A stretch of 64,000 nucleotides of DNA from G963677325 sp963677325 (GCA_963677325.2 CAXXGM010000015.1:1-64000); one strand, 5' to 3'. Positions 34,875-42,469 are shown, counted from the stretch's first letter. Made by a program: numbers and translations. The notes: generated by a model not told the origin, from the letters alone.

Positions 34875-34940
34875 AATTACGAATTTTCATTTTATTACCA
34901 ATTACACGAATTGGGGACGAATTGACACGAACACGAACTT
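34875..34940 (+). repeat. ACGAATT/ACACGAA repeat family, copy 3
   Basis: ATTACACGAATTGGGGACG, then ACACGAACACGAA, immediately upstream of the glycosyltransferase start. Confidence 0.75.
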
Positions 34941-34948
34941 ATGGATAC

Positions 34949-34973
34949 AAAAAAAGCTCCCGGAGAGGAGCTT
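34949..34973 (-). terminator. Terminator before the glycosyltransferase gene
   Basis: AAGCTCC (34954-34960) pairs with GGAGCTT (34967-34973), with a T run on the minus strand. It separates the accessory island from the tail operon. Confidence 0.75.
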
Positions 34974-34984
34974 GGAAAGGACAA

Positions 34985-35027
34985 TCTGAACCGGGATTAA
35001 GCTGATTAAATGATTAACATGATTTTA
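34985..35027 (+). repeat. CTGAACCGGGATTAAGC repeat family copy
   Basis: TCTGAACCGGGATTAAGC, then TGATTAAATGATTAACATG, just after the stop of the next gene. Confidence 0.75.
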
Positions 35028-35041
35028 AAGTTAATGATGAG

Positions 35042-35413
35042 TTAGGAGTCGGAGAGGCCAAAGTTTTTTTCGAGGATGCGGTTGACGGATTGGCGGGTGC
35101 GCTCCTGGGAGAGGGATTTGTATCCATCTTTTTCGGCACCGATGGCATTGGAGAGAAGGGCATCGCCGAGTTCCATTTCACCCTGGGCCCATCCGGAGGC
35201 ATAGGCTGTGTGTTCGGGGGTACCTGGGATGGAGATATTGGCCTTAACTTGTATTAACTCCGCAGGATGGGAGAGTCGTTCGCAAAGGATCAGGATGATG
35301 CGATCGGGGGGCAGCTGCTGACGGCCACATTTGCGGATGATTTCGAGGGGGGTGAGTTCGGGGGACTGATCAGCGGATTGATCTTTATCTTCTTTATCTT
35401 TCATCGTACTCAT
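35042..35413 (-). CDS. Small phage protein, paralogue of the gene at 44,799-45,101
   Basis: 123 residues. The core LEIIRKCGRQQLPPDRIILI and AYASGWAQGEMELGDALL aligns with VRSFGILGYSADRIIYLI and AYHKGKTTGEYSMDKELF of the terminase-linked gene at 44,799. Both end in a motif of the form ILE(K)xFG. The DRII segment inside a helix-turn-helix-like stretch suggests DNA or protein binding, but no family is named. It overlaps the upstream gene by 4 bases. The second copy suggests duplication or acquisition from a related phage. Confidence 0.6.
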   Translation of the reverse strand: MSTMKDKEDKDQSADQSPELTPLEIIRKCGRQQLPPDRIILILCERLSHPAELIQVKANISIPGTPEHTAYASGWAQGEMELGDALLSNAIGAEKDGYKSLSQERTRQSVNRILEKNFGLSDS

Positions 35414-35667
35414 GGTTTTTTTAAGGAACTAATATTATCACGTACCAGGCTTAAATCGCTAATGATTAAGGCAACTTTTTTAAGTTCATTGTCCTCCATA
35501 TTAACCATTTCGCTTGCAAGATAACAAATTGCATTTGATAATGAATCCAATTGCCCATGAATACCGCTATTGTTACCCTCTTGCATAAATTTGAGCATAT
35601 CTATTGAATCTTCGGTAAGAAAAACACCTTCTATTTCAATGTGAGTTTTTGTTTCTGGTTTATTCAT
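35410..35667 (-). CDS. Small phage protein, paralogue of the gene at 36,743-37,000
   Basis: 85 residues from the ATG at 35667; a start at 35739 would add 24 residues that the paralogue lacks. It begins MNKPETKTHIEIEGVFLTED and ends ISSLKKP, while the paralogue has KKHIEIEGVILTED and ends IQKLKKP. It is mostly helical and lacks a known domain. The pair flanks the KilA-N gene. Function is unknown. Confidence 0.6.
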   Translation of the reverse strand: MNKPETKTHIEIEGVFLTEDSIDMLKFMQEGNNSGIHGQLDSLSNAICYLASEMVNMEDNELKKVALIISDLSLVRDNISSLKKP

Positions 35668-35716
35668 AACTTTGTAATGTTTAATTTTTGAATGTTCAAA
35701 TGAAAATGTTAAACAT

Positions 35717-35748
35717 GCCCCCGGGAGTGTTGGTAGCACTGCCGGGGG
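35717..35748 (-). terminator. Hairpin after the KilA-N gene
   Basis: CCCCCGG-AGTG pairs with CACT-CCGGGGG. The following T run on the minus strand is short, so termination may be partial. Confidence 0.6.
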
Positions 35749-35756
35749 TTAATTAT

Positions 35757-36308
35757 TTATTCATTGTCGTTTGAGAACAAAGTCCGAGTCTTTTCTTTGA
35801 ATTTAGAAATTGTTGCCATCCGGCGCCTATTCTTCGATCTTTCAAGTTCTTGGTTTATTTCAAGTATTTCATTGAACTCGGCGCTTTCTTTTGCCAGTTT
35901 ATTCATTAGGGCATTTTTTCTCTTTTCAAGTTTTACACTTTCACTGATCGAATCCTCAATTTCAGTTGCAAAACCAAAAAGAAGCTGATCAATTGTCAAG
36001 TAAACCCAAACTTCAAAATCAGCACTTAACCATGCAGCAAATTTTAAAGCAAGAATTCGATGCATCCAAGTTCCAGATCTCTGTTTTGAAGTCACTAAAT
36101 CATCCCTTGATTCTACTCCTAAAAACGAGGAATTCCTCGTTTTTAGACATGCATCAATAAAATTTTTTGTGCTGTCATTCTCCATAAATCTGGCAACTTC
36201 CTTACCGAAAGCTTTTGCCATTTCTGTAGCATTTACCATCATGTTTTTCCCTTGACGAAGGTCAAATTCGATCTCTGCATCATTGAAATTAAATTTCTGA
36301 ATATTCAT
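35757..36308 (-). CDS. KilA-N domain protein
   Basis: 183 residues. The KilA-N DNA-binding domain spans about 1-110: NMMVNATEMAKAFGK and SGTWMHRILALKFAAWLSAD are hallmarks. A coiled coil follows (about 120-175). Such proteins are phage regulators, often antirepressors or replication inhibitors. The gene is divergent from a small Arc-like repressor gene, with facing promoter elements and an inverted repeat between them, suggesting local switching. It has its own hairpin terminator. Confidence 0.88.
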   Translation of the reverse strand: MNIQKFNFNDAEIEFDLRQGKNMMVNATEMAKAFGKEVARFMENDSTKNFIDACLKTRNSSFLGVESRDDLVTSKQRSGTWMHRILALKFAAWLSADFEVWVYLTIDQLLFGFATEIEDSISESVKLEKRKNALMNKLAKESAEFNEILEINQELERSKNRRRMATISKFKEKTRTLFSNDNE

Positions 36309-36339
36309 ACGTTTAAAAGTATTAAATTAAATAATTGCA

Positions 36340-36347
36340 CAAATATA
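36340..36347 (-). promoter_or_regulatory. -7 promoter element TATATTTG for the KilA-N gene
   Basis: The plus strand reads CAAATATA, an exact minus-strand TAnnTTTG, 32 bases before the KilA-N start. Confidence 0.55.
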
Positions 36348-36355
36348 GTATTTCT

Positions 36356-36391
36356 ATTTAATTTCCAAATAATATCTAAAAGAAATTAAAT
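36356..36391. promoter_or_regulatory. Inverted repeat, candidate operator
   Basis: ATTTAATTTC (36356-36365) and GAAATTAAAT (36382-36391) are perfect 10-base arms with a 16-base spacer, lying between the divergent promoters. A related ATTAAATTAAAT lies nearby at about 36,321. Confidence 0.5.
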
Positions 36392-36430
36392 TATAATGCA
36401 AAAAATATTTTTTTAATGTTAAAAAGTACT

Positions 36431-36438
36431 TATTTTTG
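36431..36438 (+). promoter_or_regulatory. -7 promoter element TATTTTTG for the Arc-like gene
   Basis: It is an exact TAnnTTTG match 23 bases before the ATG at 36462. Confidence 0.55.
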
Positions 36439-36461
36439 CAATCATTTGTAATTTATTAGAT

Positions 36462-36620
36462 ATGGGAAAAACACCATTTAGCCTAAAACTTGATTCAGAT
36501 TTAATGGATGCAGTTAAAGAGGAAGCCAAAAAAGAACATAGGCCAGTCAATAATTTCATTGAGGTCGTATTGTTAGAGTATCTGAAAAAAAAGAAAGAAA
36601 CAAAAAACCCCGGCGAATAA
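36462..36620 (+). CDS. Arc-like ribbon-helix-helix repressor
   Basis: 52 residues, reading against all neighbours. It begins MGKTPFSLKLDSDLMDAVKE and continues with RPVNNFIEVVLLEYLKKKK. The strand-helix-helix pattern, with RPVNNFI matching the RSVNSEI turn of P22 Arc, marks a ribbon-helix-helix DNA-binding dimer. A TAnnTTTG element lies just upstream and a strong terminator overlaps the stop codon, so it is a complete single-gene unit. It probably represses its own promoter and that of the facing KilA-N gene. Confidence 0.82.
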   Translation: MGKTPFSLKLDSDLMDAVKEEAKKEHRPVNNFIEVVLLEYLKKKKETKNPGE

Positions 36621-36632
36621 CCGGGGTTTTCT
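36606..36632 (+). terminator. Terminator of the Arc-like gene
   Basis: ACCCCGG pairs with CCGGGGT around CGAATAA, followed by TTTCTGTTTT. The stop codon lies in the loop. Confidence 0.85.
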
Positions 36633-36742
36633 GTTTTAATAGGCGCCAGTTGCCTTGCTGGTTAAGGTAACTGAACTTAAAATTGCATAATTTTTAAGCT
36701 CCAACCGTTGTGTTGAGCACAATGGTTGAACTTAAAATTGGA

Positions 36743-37000
36743 TCAAGGTTTTTTCAGTTTTTGGATACTTTCGTATACTTCATTTAAATTTTTCTCAATT
36801 AAAGCAGCTTTCTTTGATTCTTCGCCATTTGTTAATGGTATTAATTTTGCAATAAAGACTATGGCTTCGAGAACAGATTTAAGGGATATTTTTAAGACTT
36901 CGTTATTATTCTGCTGTAGAGATCTTAATTCATTTAACGCATCTTCGGTAAGAATAACACCTTCAATCTCGATGTGCTTTTTAATTTCAATGTTTTTCAT
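36743..37000 (-). CDS. Small phage protein, paralogue of the gene at 35,410
   Basis: 85 residues, starting MKNIEIKKHIEIEGVILTED and ending YESIQKLKKP. It shares the N-terminal and C-terminal motifs and a KKxALI segment with the gene at 35,410-35,667. It is helical, without a recognised domain, signal or membrane span. It is the last gene of the operon that starts at 46,409. Confidence 0.6.
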   Translation of the reverse strand: MKNIEIKKHIEIEGVILTEDALNELRSLQQNNNEVLKISLKSVLEAIVFIAKLIPLTNGEESKKAALIEKNLNEVYESIQKLKKP

Positions 37001-37022
37001 GGAATTTCAAATCAGAGAAGAA

Positions 37023-37583
37023 TTACCAATTGTCATCATTATCTTTTTTCAATGCCTCTGTTAACTCGTCAACAAGATTTTGAAGCTTTACATCTATTTC
37101 TCCCAAAAACATTAAATTTCTTTCTGCTGCCTTTTTAATATTAAGTGGTCCAAATATCCAAATTGGCCTTTTCATTTTTTTATAATATTCCCTGAATCCT
37201 TCCGGAGTAGAGCATTGTTTTAGTTCACTGTAATTATAACTTGTTCCCCATGCTGATGCAATCATGATCTCAGTAGGATTAACGTAGTACCTATATTTAT
37301 TATCCTTAAAATCTGTCATTAAAGTAAAAAGAACATAATGGGAGATTTTGGTTTTCTTCATAACATAGTATACTTGCATGGAGCCTTTTGCTATGATTTT
37401 AAGATTTTTAGAATCATCCAATTGAATTACGTTATTAGCTGATCTGAAATTCAGTGCAATCCATTCTTTCGCTTTATAGTAAAGCTTGTCTGCTGCTTTA
37501 TTAGGTATTTCTACAACTTTCACATAGGGTTGAGCAATAGATAAAAAAGGAATCAACAATAAAAAAATGATTAATCTTTTCAT
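37023..37583 (-). CDS. Secreted DUF4468 protein
   Basis: 186 residues. The signal peptide KRLIIFLLLIPFLSIAQ is followed by a DUF4468-like domain (about 25-115; ADKLYYKAKEWIALNFRSAN, the I-A-K-G-S strand, and YVLFTLMTDFKDNKYRYYV). DUF4468 is a secreted, beta-sheet domain common in Bacteroidota and of unknown function. It is rare in virion gene clusters, so it may be cargo expressed in the lysogen or the infected cell. A C-terminal helix of about 40 residues follows. Confidence 0.7.
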   Translation of the reverse strand: MKRLIIFLLLIPFLSIAQPYVKVVEIPNKAADKLYYKAKEWIALNFRSANNVIQLDDSKNLKIIAKGSMQVYYVMKKTKISHYVLFTLMTDFKDNKYRYYVNPTEIMIASAWGTSYNYSELKQCSTPEGFREYYKKMKRPIWIFGPLNIKKAAERNLMFLGEIDVKLQNLVDELTEALKKDNDDNW

Positions 37584-37626
37584 AATATCTTAGATTTAAG
37601 TTTAATGTCGTAAAGCTACGGAAAAA

Positions 37627-38025
37627 TTAAGCTAACAATATAATTTTATTAATCATTTCTTCGAGGGAGAGGCGGCGGTTGTAGGATAGGTTTTCGAGAA
37701 GGCCGGAGCGGGTGTGGAAATAAATGTCGTTCCGGGAGATTTCGGAAAGGGAGATGCCGTCGAATGTTTCTTTGAGCATGGCGATGAGCCCGGCAGGTAC
37801 GGATGAGTTGCTGGATCCGGAGATGTGAATGCGACCTTCAGGGATTGCAATGTGGAAGAATGTGCGACTGATGCAGGTTTCGAGACGGTTGGCAGGTACC
37901 TGCAGGTGAACGGGCATTTCGGGGAGCGACTGACCCAGCTCGATGATGTGGGTATAACGATCGGGCCAATTGTCGAACATTAAAAGGGTGGAGATCAGGA
38001 GGTCTTGTTTTTCGCGGAGGTTCAT
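37627..38025 (-). CDS. SufE-like sulphur acceptor protein
   Basis: 132 residues. The sequence follows SufE throughout: MFDNWPDRYTHIIELGQSLP, the acceptor-Cys region LETCISRTFF (Cys aligned to EGCQS of SufE), GRIHISGSSNSS, GLIAML, and GLLENLSYNRR. SufE takes sulphur from the desulfurase SufS for Fe-S cluster assembly. The fold and the key Cys are kept; the C-terminus is a little short. The location, inside a phage operon between head and tail modules, is unusual; the host normally has its own copy with the suf genes. Confidence 0.78.
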   Translation of the reverse strand: MNLREKQDLLISTLLMFDNWPDRYTHIIELGQSLPEMPVHLQVPANRLETCISRTFFHIAIPEGRIHISGSSNSSVPAGLIAMLKETFDGISLSEISRNDIYFHTRSGLLENLSYNRRLSLEEMINKIILLA

Positions 38026-38031
38026 GATAGA

Positions 38032-38061
38032 GGCTTTAGACTATAGGCTTTAGACTGAAGG
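38032..38061. repeat. GGCTTTA/GACTATA period-7 repeat
   Basis: The units GGCTTTA, GACTATA, GGCTTTA, GACTGAA follow at a spacing of 7, in the gap upstream of the SufE-like gene. It is the same family as the intragenic copy at 39,132. Confidence 0.8.
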
Positions 38062-38070
38062 AAAAAAACA

Positions 38071-38625
38071 TTATAGCAGTGTGGTTGAGTTGTCAAAGAA
38101 GGCACACCAGCCGGAGCGATCGTAGAAGGATTGAGGCTGGACAGGGAGGATTTCGGCGGGGAATTTGATGAGCTGATGGTTTCCGCAGAAGTCGAGGGCT
38201 TCCTGATCAGCCTGCAGGGTGGTGAGGATCCCGGAGAGGATGTTGTTACATTCATTCATTAACAGGGCTTCATTGAGGTTGTCAGAGTTGGCAATGTTGT
38301 ATTCACGGACAACGGATAACGCCAGCTTTTCGGTGATGCCGTTTGGAATGCCAGGATCGAAGGAAAGAGATCCGTATTCGATGTAAAGCAGGATGCCTTT
38401 TGCATTTGAGACCTTATCGGAGACAAATTTCTCGTTGGCAGAGACAATGAAGGCGCCTATGGACGGGATCCTATTATTGTCCGGGAAGGCGAGAATTTCG
38501 GCCATTAATTCAGCATAGCCGGGAAGCTGGGATGCGGATGGCTGGCGGAAGATATCGGTTAAGACTGATTTAGGGATAAATTTTGAGAAGTACTTAAATA
38601 TTGATGTGATGTAATTTGGGTTCAT
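38071..38625 (-). CDS. Phage structural protein of unknown role
   Basis: 184 residues, starting MNPNYITSIFKYFSKFIPKS, mixed alpha/beta, with no signal, membrane span or catalytic motif. It sits after the head-completion genes. Size and place would suit a tail terminator or head-tail connector, but no family is recognised. Confidence 0.45.
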   Translation of the reverse strand: MNPNYITSIFKYFSKFIPKSVLTDIFRQPSASQLPGYAELMAEILAFPDNNRIPSIGAFIVSANEKFVSDKVSNAKGILLYIEYGSLSFDPGIPNGITEKLALSVVREYNIANSDNLNEALLMNECNNILSGILTTLQADQEALDFCGNHQLIKFPAEILPVQPQSFYDRSGWCAFFDNSTTLL

Positions 38626-38646
38626 ACTTTTAAGTTATTATGGTGT

Positions 38647-38713
38647 GCGAATTACATTTTGTTGCGAATTTCACGAATTGGGGACGAATTGACACGAACA
38701 CGAATGGCACGAA
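38647..38713 (+). repeat. ACGAATT/ACACGAA repeat family, copy 4
   Basis: GCGAATTTCACGAATTGGGG, then ACGAATTGACACGAACACGAA, in the gap between two structural genes. Confidence 0.8.
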
Positions 38714-38718
38714 GGATT

Positions 38719-39585
38719 TCATGATAGTTTTAGGATGGTAGTGAGATCGAGGCCGGTAGAAGTGGCGAGGTCTTCGGGTTTGGCGCCTTCAGCGATGGCG
38801 TGGCTGATGGTATCTTTTAAGCTTTTGAGCTGGGCATCGAAGAAATCATTCAGGTTCATGTCGGGACCGTCGGCATATCCTTCGCGTTTGACAAAGAGAA
38901 AGACTTCGTGCATTCCGAGGGAGATCTTTTCTTCATCGTCGTTTTTGTTCGGACGCATCAGGATGGAATATAACGGATGCTTCGCATAAAAATCGACGAT
39001 GCCTGAGAACCAGGTCATGATACCGAATTTAAGGATAGGATCCAGATTCCAAATTTTATTTGCATGATCGCTGACCAGGTTTTCGCGATAGGGAGCGGAG
39101 GGATAGAGGATGGAGACGAGCTGGTCGAGGAGGCTATAGGCTGTAGGCTGTAGACTGTAGGCTGAAAGCAGGTCGAAGCAATCGGAGAATTCACGGGCGG
39201 TGATGTCGGTTTGGGCCGTGATGCCGATGTTGAATTTACGACCTGGGTAACGCTTACGGCCAATGGTGATGTATTCGACCGGATTTTTGAGAAAACGGGT
39301 GCAGGGGATGATTCTATTATTATCGATCGTAAAAATGAAATCGATGGTTTCGGAAAGATTGGTGAGATTGAGCTCGATTATCTCGCGGGCTTCCGGATCC
39401 TTGATGGAGGGTTTGTAATTGGTGAACTTTTTAAAGAGCCGTTTGCGAGCGGTGACCGGGTCGATGGATCCTGAAGATAGTTCCATGAGGGTTTTGAAAG
39501 CAAAATGCTTATTGCTGAAAGAGAGATCTTCCCAACTTGCAGGAATATCTATTGAGCCGTTATTTAGATTTATACTTTTCATCAT
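38719..39585 (-). CDS. Phage structural or assembly protein, unknown role
   Basis: 288 residues. The N-terminal WEDLSFSNKHFAFKTLMELS and KRLFKKF resemble small assembly or chaperone proteins of Bacteroidota phages, but I cannot name the family. An intragenic period-7 repeat (39,132-39,173) adds SAYSLQPTAYSLLD in the middle. Helical C-terminus. It sits between two head-completion type genes in the late operon. Confidence 0.5.
   Translation of the reverse strand: MMKSINLNNGSIDIPASWEDLSFSNKHFAFKTLMELSSGSIDPVTARKRLFKKFTNYKPSIKDPEAREIIELNLTNLSETIDFIFTIDNNRIIPCTRFLKNPVEYITIGRKRYPGRKFNIGITAQTDITAREFSDCFDLLSAYSLQPTAYSLLDQLVSILYPSAPYRENLVSDHANKIWNLDPILKFGIMTWFSGIVDFYAKHPLYSILMRPNKNDDEEKISLGMHEVFLFVKREGYADGPDMNLNDFFDAQLKSLKDTISHAIAEGAKPEDLATSTGLDLTTILKLS
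39132..39173. repeat. Intragenic period-7 repeat (GGCTGTA units)
   Basis: The units GGCTATA, GGCTGTA, GGCTGTA, GACTGTA, GGCTGAA follow at a spacing of 7 inside a coding region; they also occur between genes at 38,032 and 7,064. Confidence 0.85.
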
Positions 39586-39600
39586 TAATTAAGTTTTGCT

Positions 39601-39650
39601 TGCGAATTACACGAATTGGGGACGAATTGCACGAACGAATTACACGAACG
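39601..39650 (+). repeat. ACGAATT/ACACGAA repeat family, copy 5
   Basis: It has the same units as at 32,820, just upstream of the gene starting at 39,585. Confidence 0.8.
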
Positions 39651-39669
39651 ATTTTAATGAGTTTAGCGG

Positions 39670-40595
39670 TTAATGGACAAAGGAATCACTTTCGTAAATT
39701 TTTGGAGGGCGGAAGACGGGACGGGAGGCTTCGGTGGCTCCATTGGTGGTCATGTCGGATCGTTTGAGGGAGATGTCGAGCGCGGTCCAGAATTGAGAAG
39801 CTTTGTCAAGATAAATTTTGGCAATCTTTTCGCGCACCGTTTCGGACTTGTCGCCTTTGCGTGATGCATCATCGATGGATTTACGAAGCGGTTCCGGGAG
39901 ACAGTAATAATCGAGACGCTGACAGGCACGGCCAATGACTTCGTAACAGACGGCACGGAGGACGGGATCGGGAGAAGGGAGACCGGATACCGGAGAAGGG
40001 AGGCGGGAGAGAACGGACTCATTCCAGACTTCGTTGATGATCCAGCGGACGGACATGGTGAAGGAATCGCCTCCGGAGATGCCGACCCATTTTTGAAAGT
40101 CTGCAGCGGATACAGGAAGAGCGTCGAAATCTTTCTTTTCATTGCTGTCTTTCCATGCGGTAAAATCATTAGCATTTGAGTTCAGGTATGACAACAGCTG
40201 ATTCATCCAAAACCAACCCAACGAAATGAGCTTATTGTTCAGCTCGTCCTGCTGATAACGGAAGATGGTGGTTTCATCATTGTTTTTCTTTACTGTGATT
40301 CCATCGTTACCGATGCGGGCAATGAGAAAAAAATAGTATGCTCGTAAAGGCAAAAATGAAGCATGGCACGCTGAAGGTAATCGATGGCAGTGGCATTTTT
40401 TTCGGAAGCATTTTCGGCGCTTGAGTATGCATCGCAGAGCAATTCGTACTGGGCGAGGTTGATGATTTTGGATACATTAACGCCAACGGTGAAGAGCGTG
40501 CTTTCCAGATTGTCGTATTCCAGGGAAAGGTTGTTCCCTGAAATTTTTGGTTTCATTTCCTGGGCGAATGTTTCGCGTTTGAAAGGTATTTTCAT
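39670..40595 (-). pseudogene. Head-completion protein (possible DUF6712 type), split by a one-base frameshift
   Basis: The first frame (40595 to 40290) ends shortly after LQRAMLHFCLYEHTIFF; the second frame picks up with LIARIGNDGITVKKNND. Adding one base in the A7 run 40327-40333 joins them without a gap into one protein of about 308 residues. The pattern (a repeated-helix segment, then LIARIGxDGI, then a long helical domain) recalls the DUF6712 family found next to portals in Bacteroidota phages; that name is a tentative match. Its start overlaps the portal gene by 4 bases. The GGGAGAC repeat (39,967-40,010) encodes SRLPSPVSGLPSPD inside it. Confidence 0.7.
39967..40010. repeat. Intragenic period-7 repeat (GAAGGGA/GACCGGA)
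   Basis: The units ATCGGGA, GAAGGGA, GACCGGA, TACCGGA, GAAGGGA, GGCGGGA follow at a spacing of 7. The encoded peptide is nearly the same as that in the tape-measure protein. Confidence 0.85.
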
Positions 40596-42112
40596 TGTGC
40601 TGCGGGTTTTTCGGTGGTTGCTGTATTTTGAAGACGCTGGCTGGCGGTGGTTTCCTGTTGTTTGGCAGGAATGTCGATCCAGAAGCCAAGTTTGATGCCG
40701 TTTTCTTTTGCATGAGGGAAATTAAGGGATATGGCCCGGTTGATTTCTTTCATGATGTGGAATTCATCCAGCGTGATGGAGGCCACATAAATGAGATAAT
40801 TGTAGTAAACATCGGATCCTGACTTGCTGATGACTCCATCGTTTTCGACATTGGTAATGCTGGAGCTGATTCCTTTACCGGCGAGGATCACCTGATCGGC
40901 CCGTTTATCGAGGCTTATCACGGATTCGAAGTATTCTTTGAATTTTCCGGGGAACTCTTCAAATTTCCATCCGTCTTCACCCCATTTGGTAGTCGCATAG
41001 AGTTTGCCCTGGTTCTTTCCTTCGCCGGTCATCAAAAGGGTGATCCGGCGGAGCTCGGAGGTGATCAGCTCGTCCATCATGGCTTCGTAGAAACGGAAAG
41101 GCTTGCCAGCATCATCAATCAGCTTTACACCACGGTATTCGGACTGAAGAGGTGTATCGCTGTCGCCCATCAGGTTCTCGGAACAGATGTTTTCGAGGAT
41201 GCCTTTTTGGGCCTGATACCAGGTGCCGGGAATGATGACATGGACATGGGCATTGAGGGCATTTTTCAGGTATGAATTGAGATAACGAGGCGACAGGTTG
41301 GAGGCCTTGATCCATTCGTACAGACCTTTGAACCAGTCGTTGAAGGCATAGACCCATTTGGAGAATGTTTTATCGGTGTTGAAGGCAATGGATACCGGAA
41401 ATTTTAAAGGAGCGGATGGATCGAAACGGTTAAACACTTCGTATTCGTAAGCGGATGGGTTGAGCCAGTCGCCAATGATCACGTATTTGCAATCGGCATT
41501 TTTTATGCGTTTGCGCAGGTTGTTTTCGGTGGTTGCCAGGCGAGCCTCGTCGGATCCTACGTACGTGAGGGCATCAATGGGAATTCCTGAGCCTAAGCGT
41601 CGGGATTTATTGAATTCGTATTTTGATACGCAGGTTTTTACATGGTAGTAATCATTGGCCAGATTACGGATGTAATCCCAGTAATGATTGAATCCACGCG
41701 ATTCCCATGATTCCAACCATGAGTTAATCGCAGAATCGTAAGTCGGGATCCTGATGCGGCGCTTACTGCCCTGAACATCTTCCACCTTTTCGTAGTAGAG
41801 ACGGGGACCTTTGCCAAAGAGGAAGCGGATCTGCTTCTCGATGACTTCAGGAAGCAGCTTGTTTTCGCTGATGGTGGAGAAAACTTCCTGCGGATAGAGG
41901 TTGTGACCTTCGCCCCACATCGGAACGGTGTATCCACCCAGCTGCATGGTCATCCGATCGGATGCATAGCGATGATAGATGGTTTGATATTCCCTGAGGC
42001 GGAGATCTTCGCGCTCGGATACTCCCTGAATTTCGAATGTCATGATTCCAGCGCCTTTGGGAGCTAAGGCATATCCACGATTACCGTTTATGTCAACTTT
42101 AACATTTTCCAT
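40592..42112 (-). CDS. Phage portal protein
   Basis: 506 residues, typical for portals, lying two genes after the terminase. It contains a stem/wing-like core (YVGSDEARLATTENNLRKRI), a C-terminal helical part and a Gln/Thr-rich end. I recognise the overall type rather than a single motif: FLFGKGPRLYYE, NDYYHVKTCV and YLIYVASITLDEFHIMKEIN. Portals form the dodecameric ring for DNA passage. It overlaps the next gene by 4 bases and its start touches the upstream stop. Confidence 0.72.
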   Translation of the reverse strand: MENVKVDINGNRGYALAPKGAGIMTFEIQGVSEREDLRLREYQTIYHRYASDRMTMQLGGYTVPMWGEGHNLYPQEVFSTISENKLLPEVIEKQIRFLFGKGPRLYYEKVEDVQGSKRRIRIPTYDSAINSWLESWESRGFNHYWDYIRNLANDYYHVKTCVSKYEFNKSRRLGSGIPIDALTYVGSDEARLATTENNLRKRIKNADCKYVIIGDWLNPSAYEYEVFNRFDPSAPLKFPVSIAFNTDKTFSKWVYAFNDWFKGLYEWIKASNLSPRYLNSYLKNALNAHVHVIIPGTWYQAQKGILENICSENLMGDSDTPLQSEYRGVKLIDDAGKPFRFYEAMMDELITSELRRITLLMTGEGKNQGKLYATTKWGEDGWKFEEFPGKFKEYFESVISLDKRADQVILAGKGISSSITNVENDGVISKSGSDVYYNYLIYVASITLDEFHIMKEINRAISLNFPHAKENGIKLGFWIDIPAKQQETTASQRLQNTATTEKPAAQ

Positions 42113-42429
42113 TATTCAAACCATTTAATTTTTAACCATTCGCCGGAAGGCGGGAAAGAAACATATCGTATTAATTTTTTAAAGCATTGTTTTGGCTCGT
42201 CGGTGTCGAGATCTTCGAGATAGAGGTAATGATCGGAGGGAACATCGAGAACTTCGTCGCGCATTGAGGGACGCAGACGGCAGCGCTCAATTTTACGGAC
42301 CTGACCGGCAGCGCCTGTTTTGAGATTGCAGGTTAAAAACATGATTCCAAAGGATGCGTTTGGAACCTTCTTTAGCATGCGCATTCGATCGATAGCCTCC
42401 GGACCGGATATGGTTTTTGTATTGTTCAT
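42112..42429 (-). CDS. Small conserved phage protein
   Basis: 105 residues, starting MNNTKTISGPEAIDRMRMLK. It has a beta-rich middle (GIMFLTCNL, VRKIERCRLRP) and an end of the form WLKIKWFE. It lies between terminase and portal, sharing one base with the portal start. Small proteins of this kind often accompany Bacteroidota phage terminases. No function is known to me. Confidence 0.6.
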   Translation of the reverse strand: MNNTKTISGPEAIDRMRMLKKVPNASFGIMFLTCNLKTGAAGQVRKIERCRLRPSMRDEVLDVPSDHYLYLEDLDTDEPKQCFKKLIRYVSFPPSGEWLKIKWFE

Positions 42430-42469
42430 GATGTAAAGAGAATAAAAGATGCGCGCGAGTAAAAGGACA

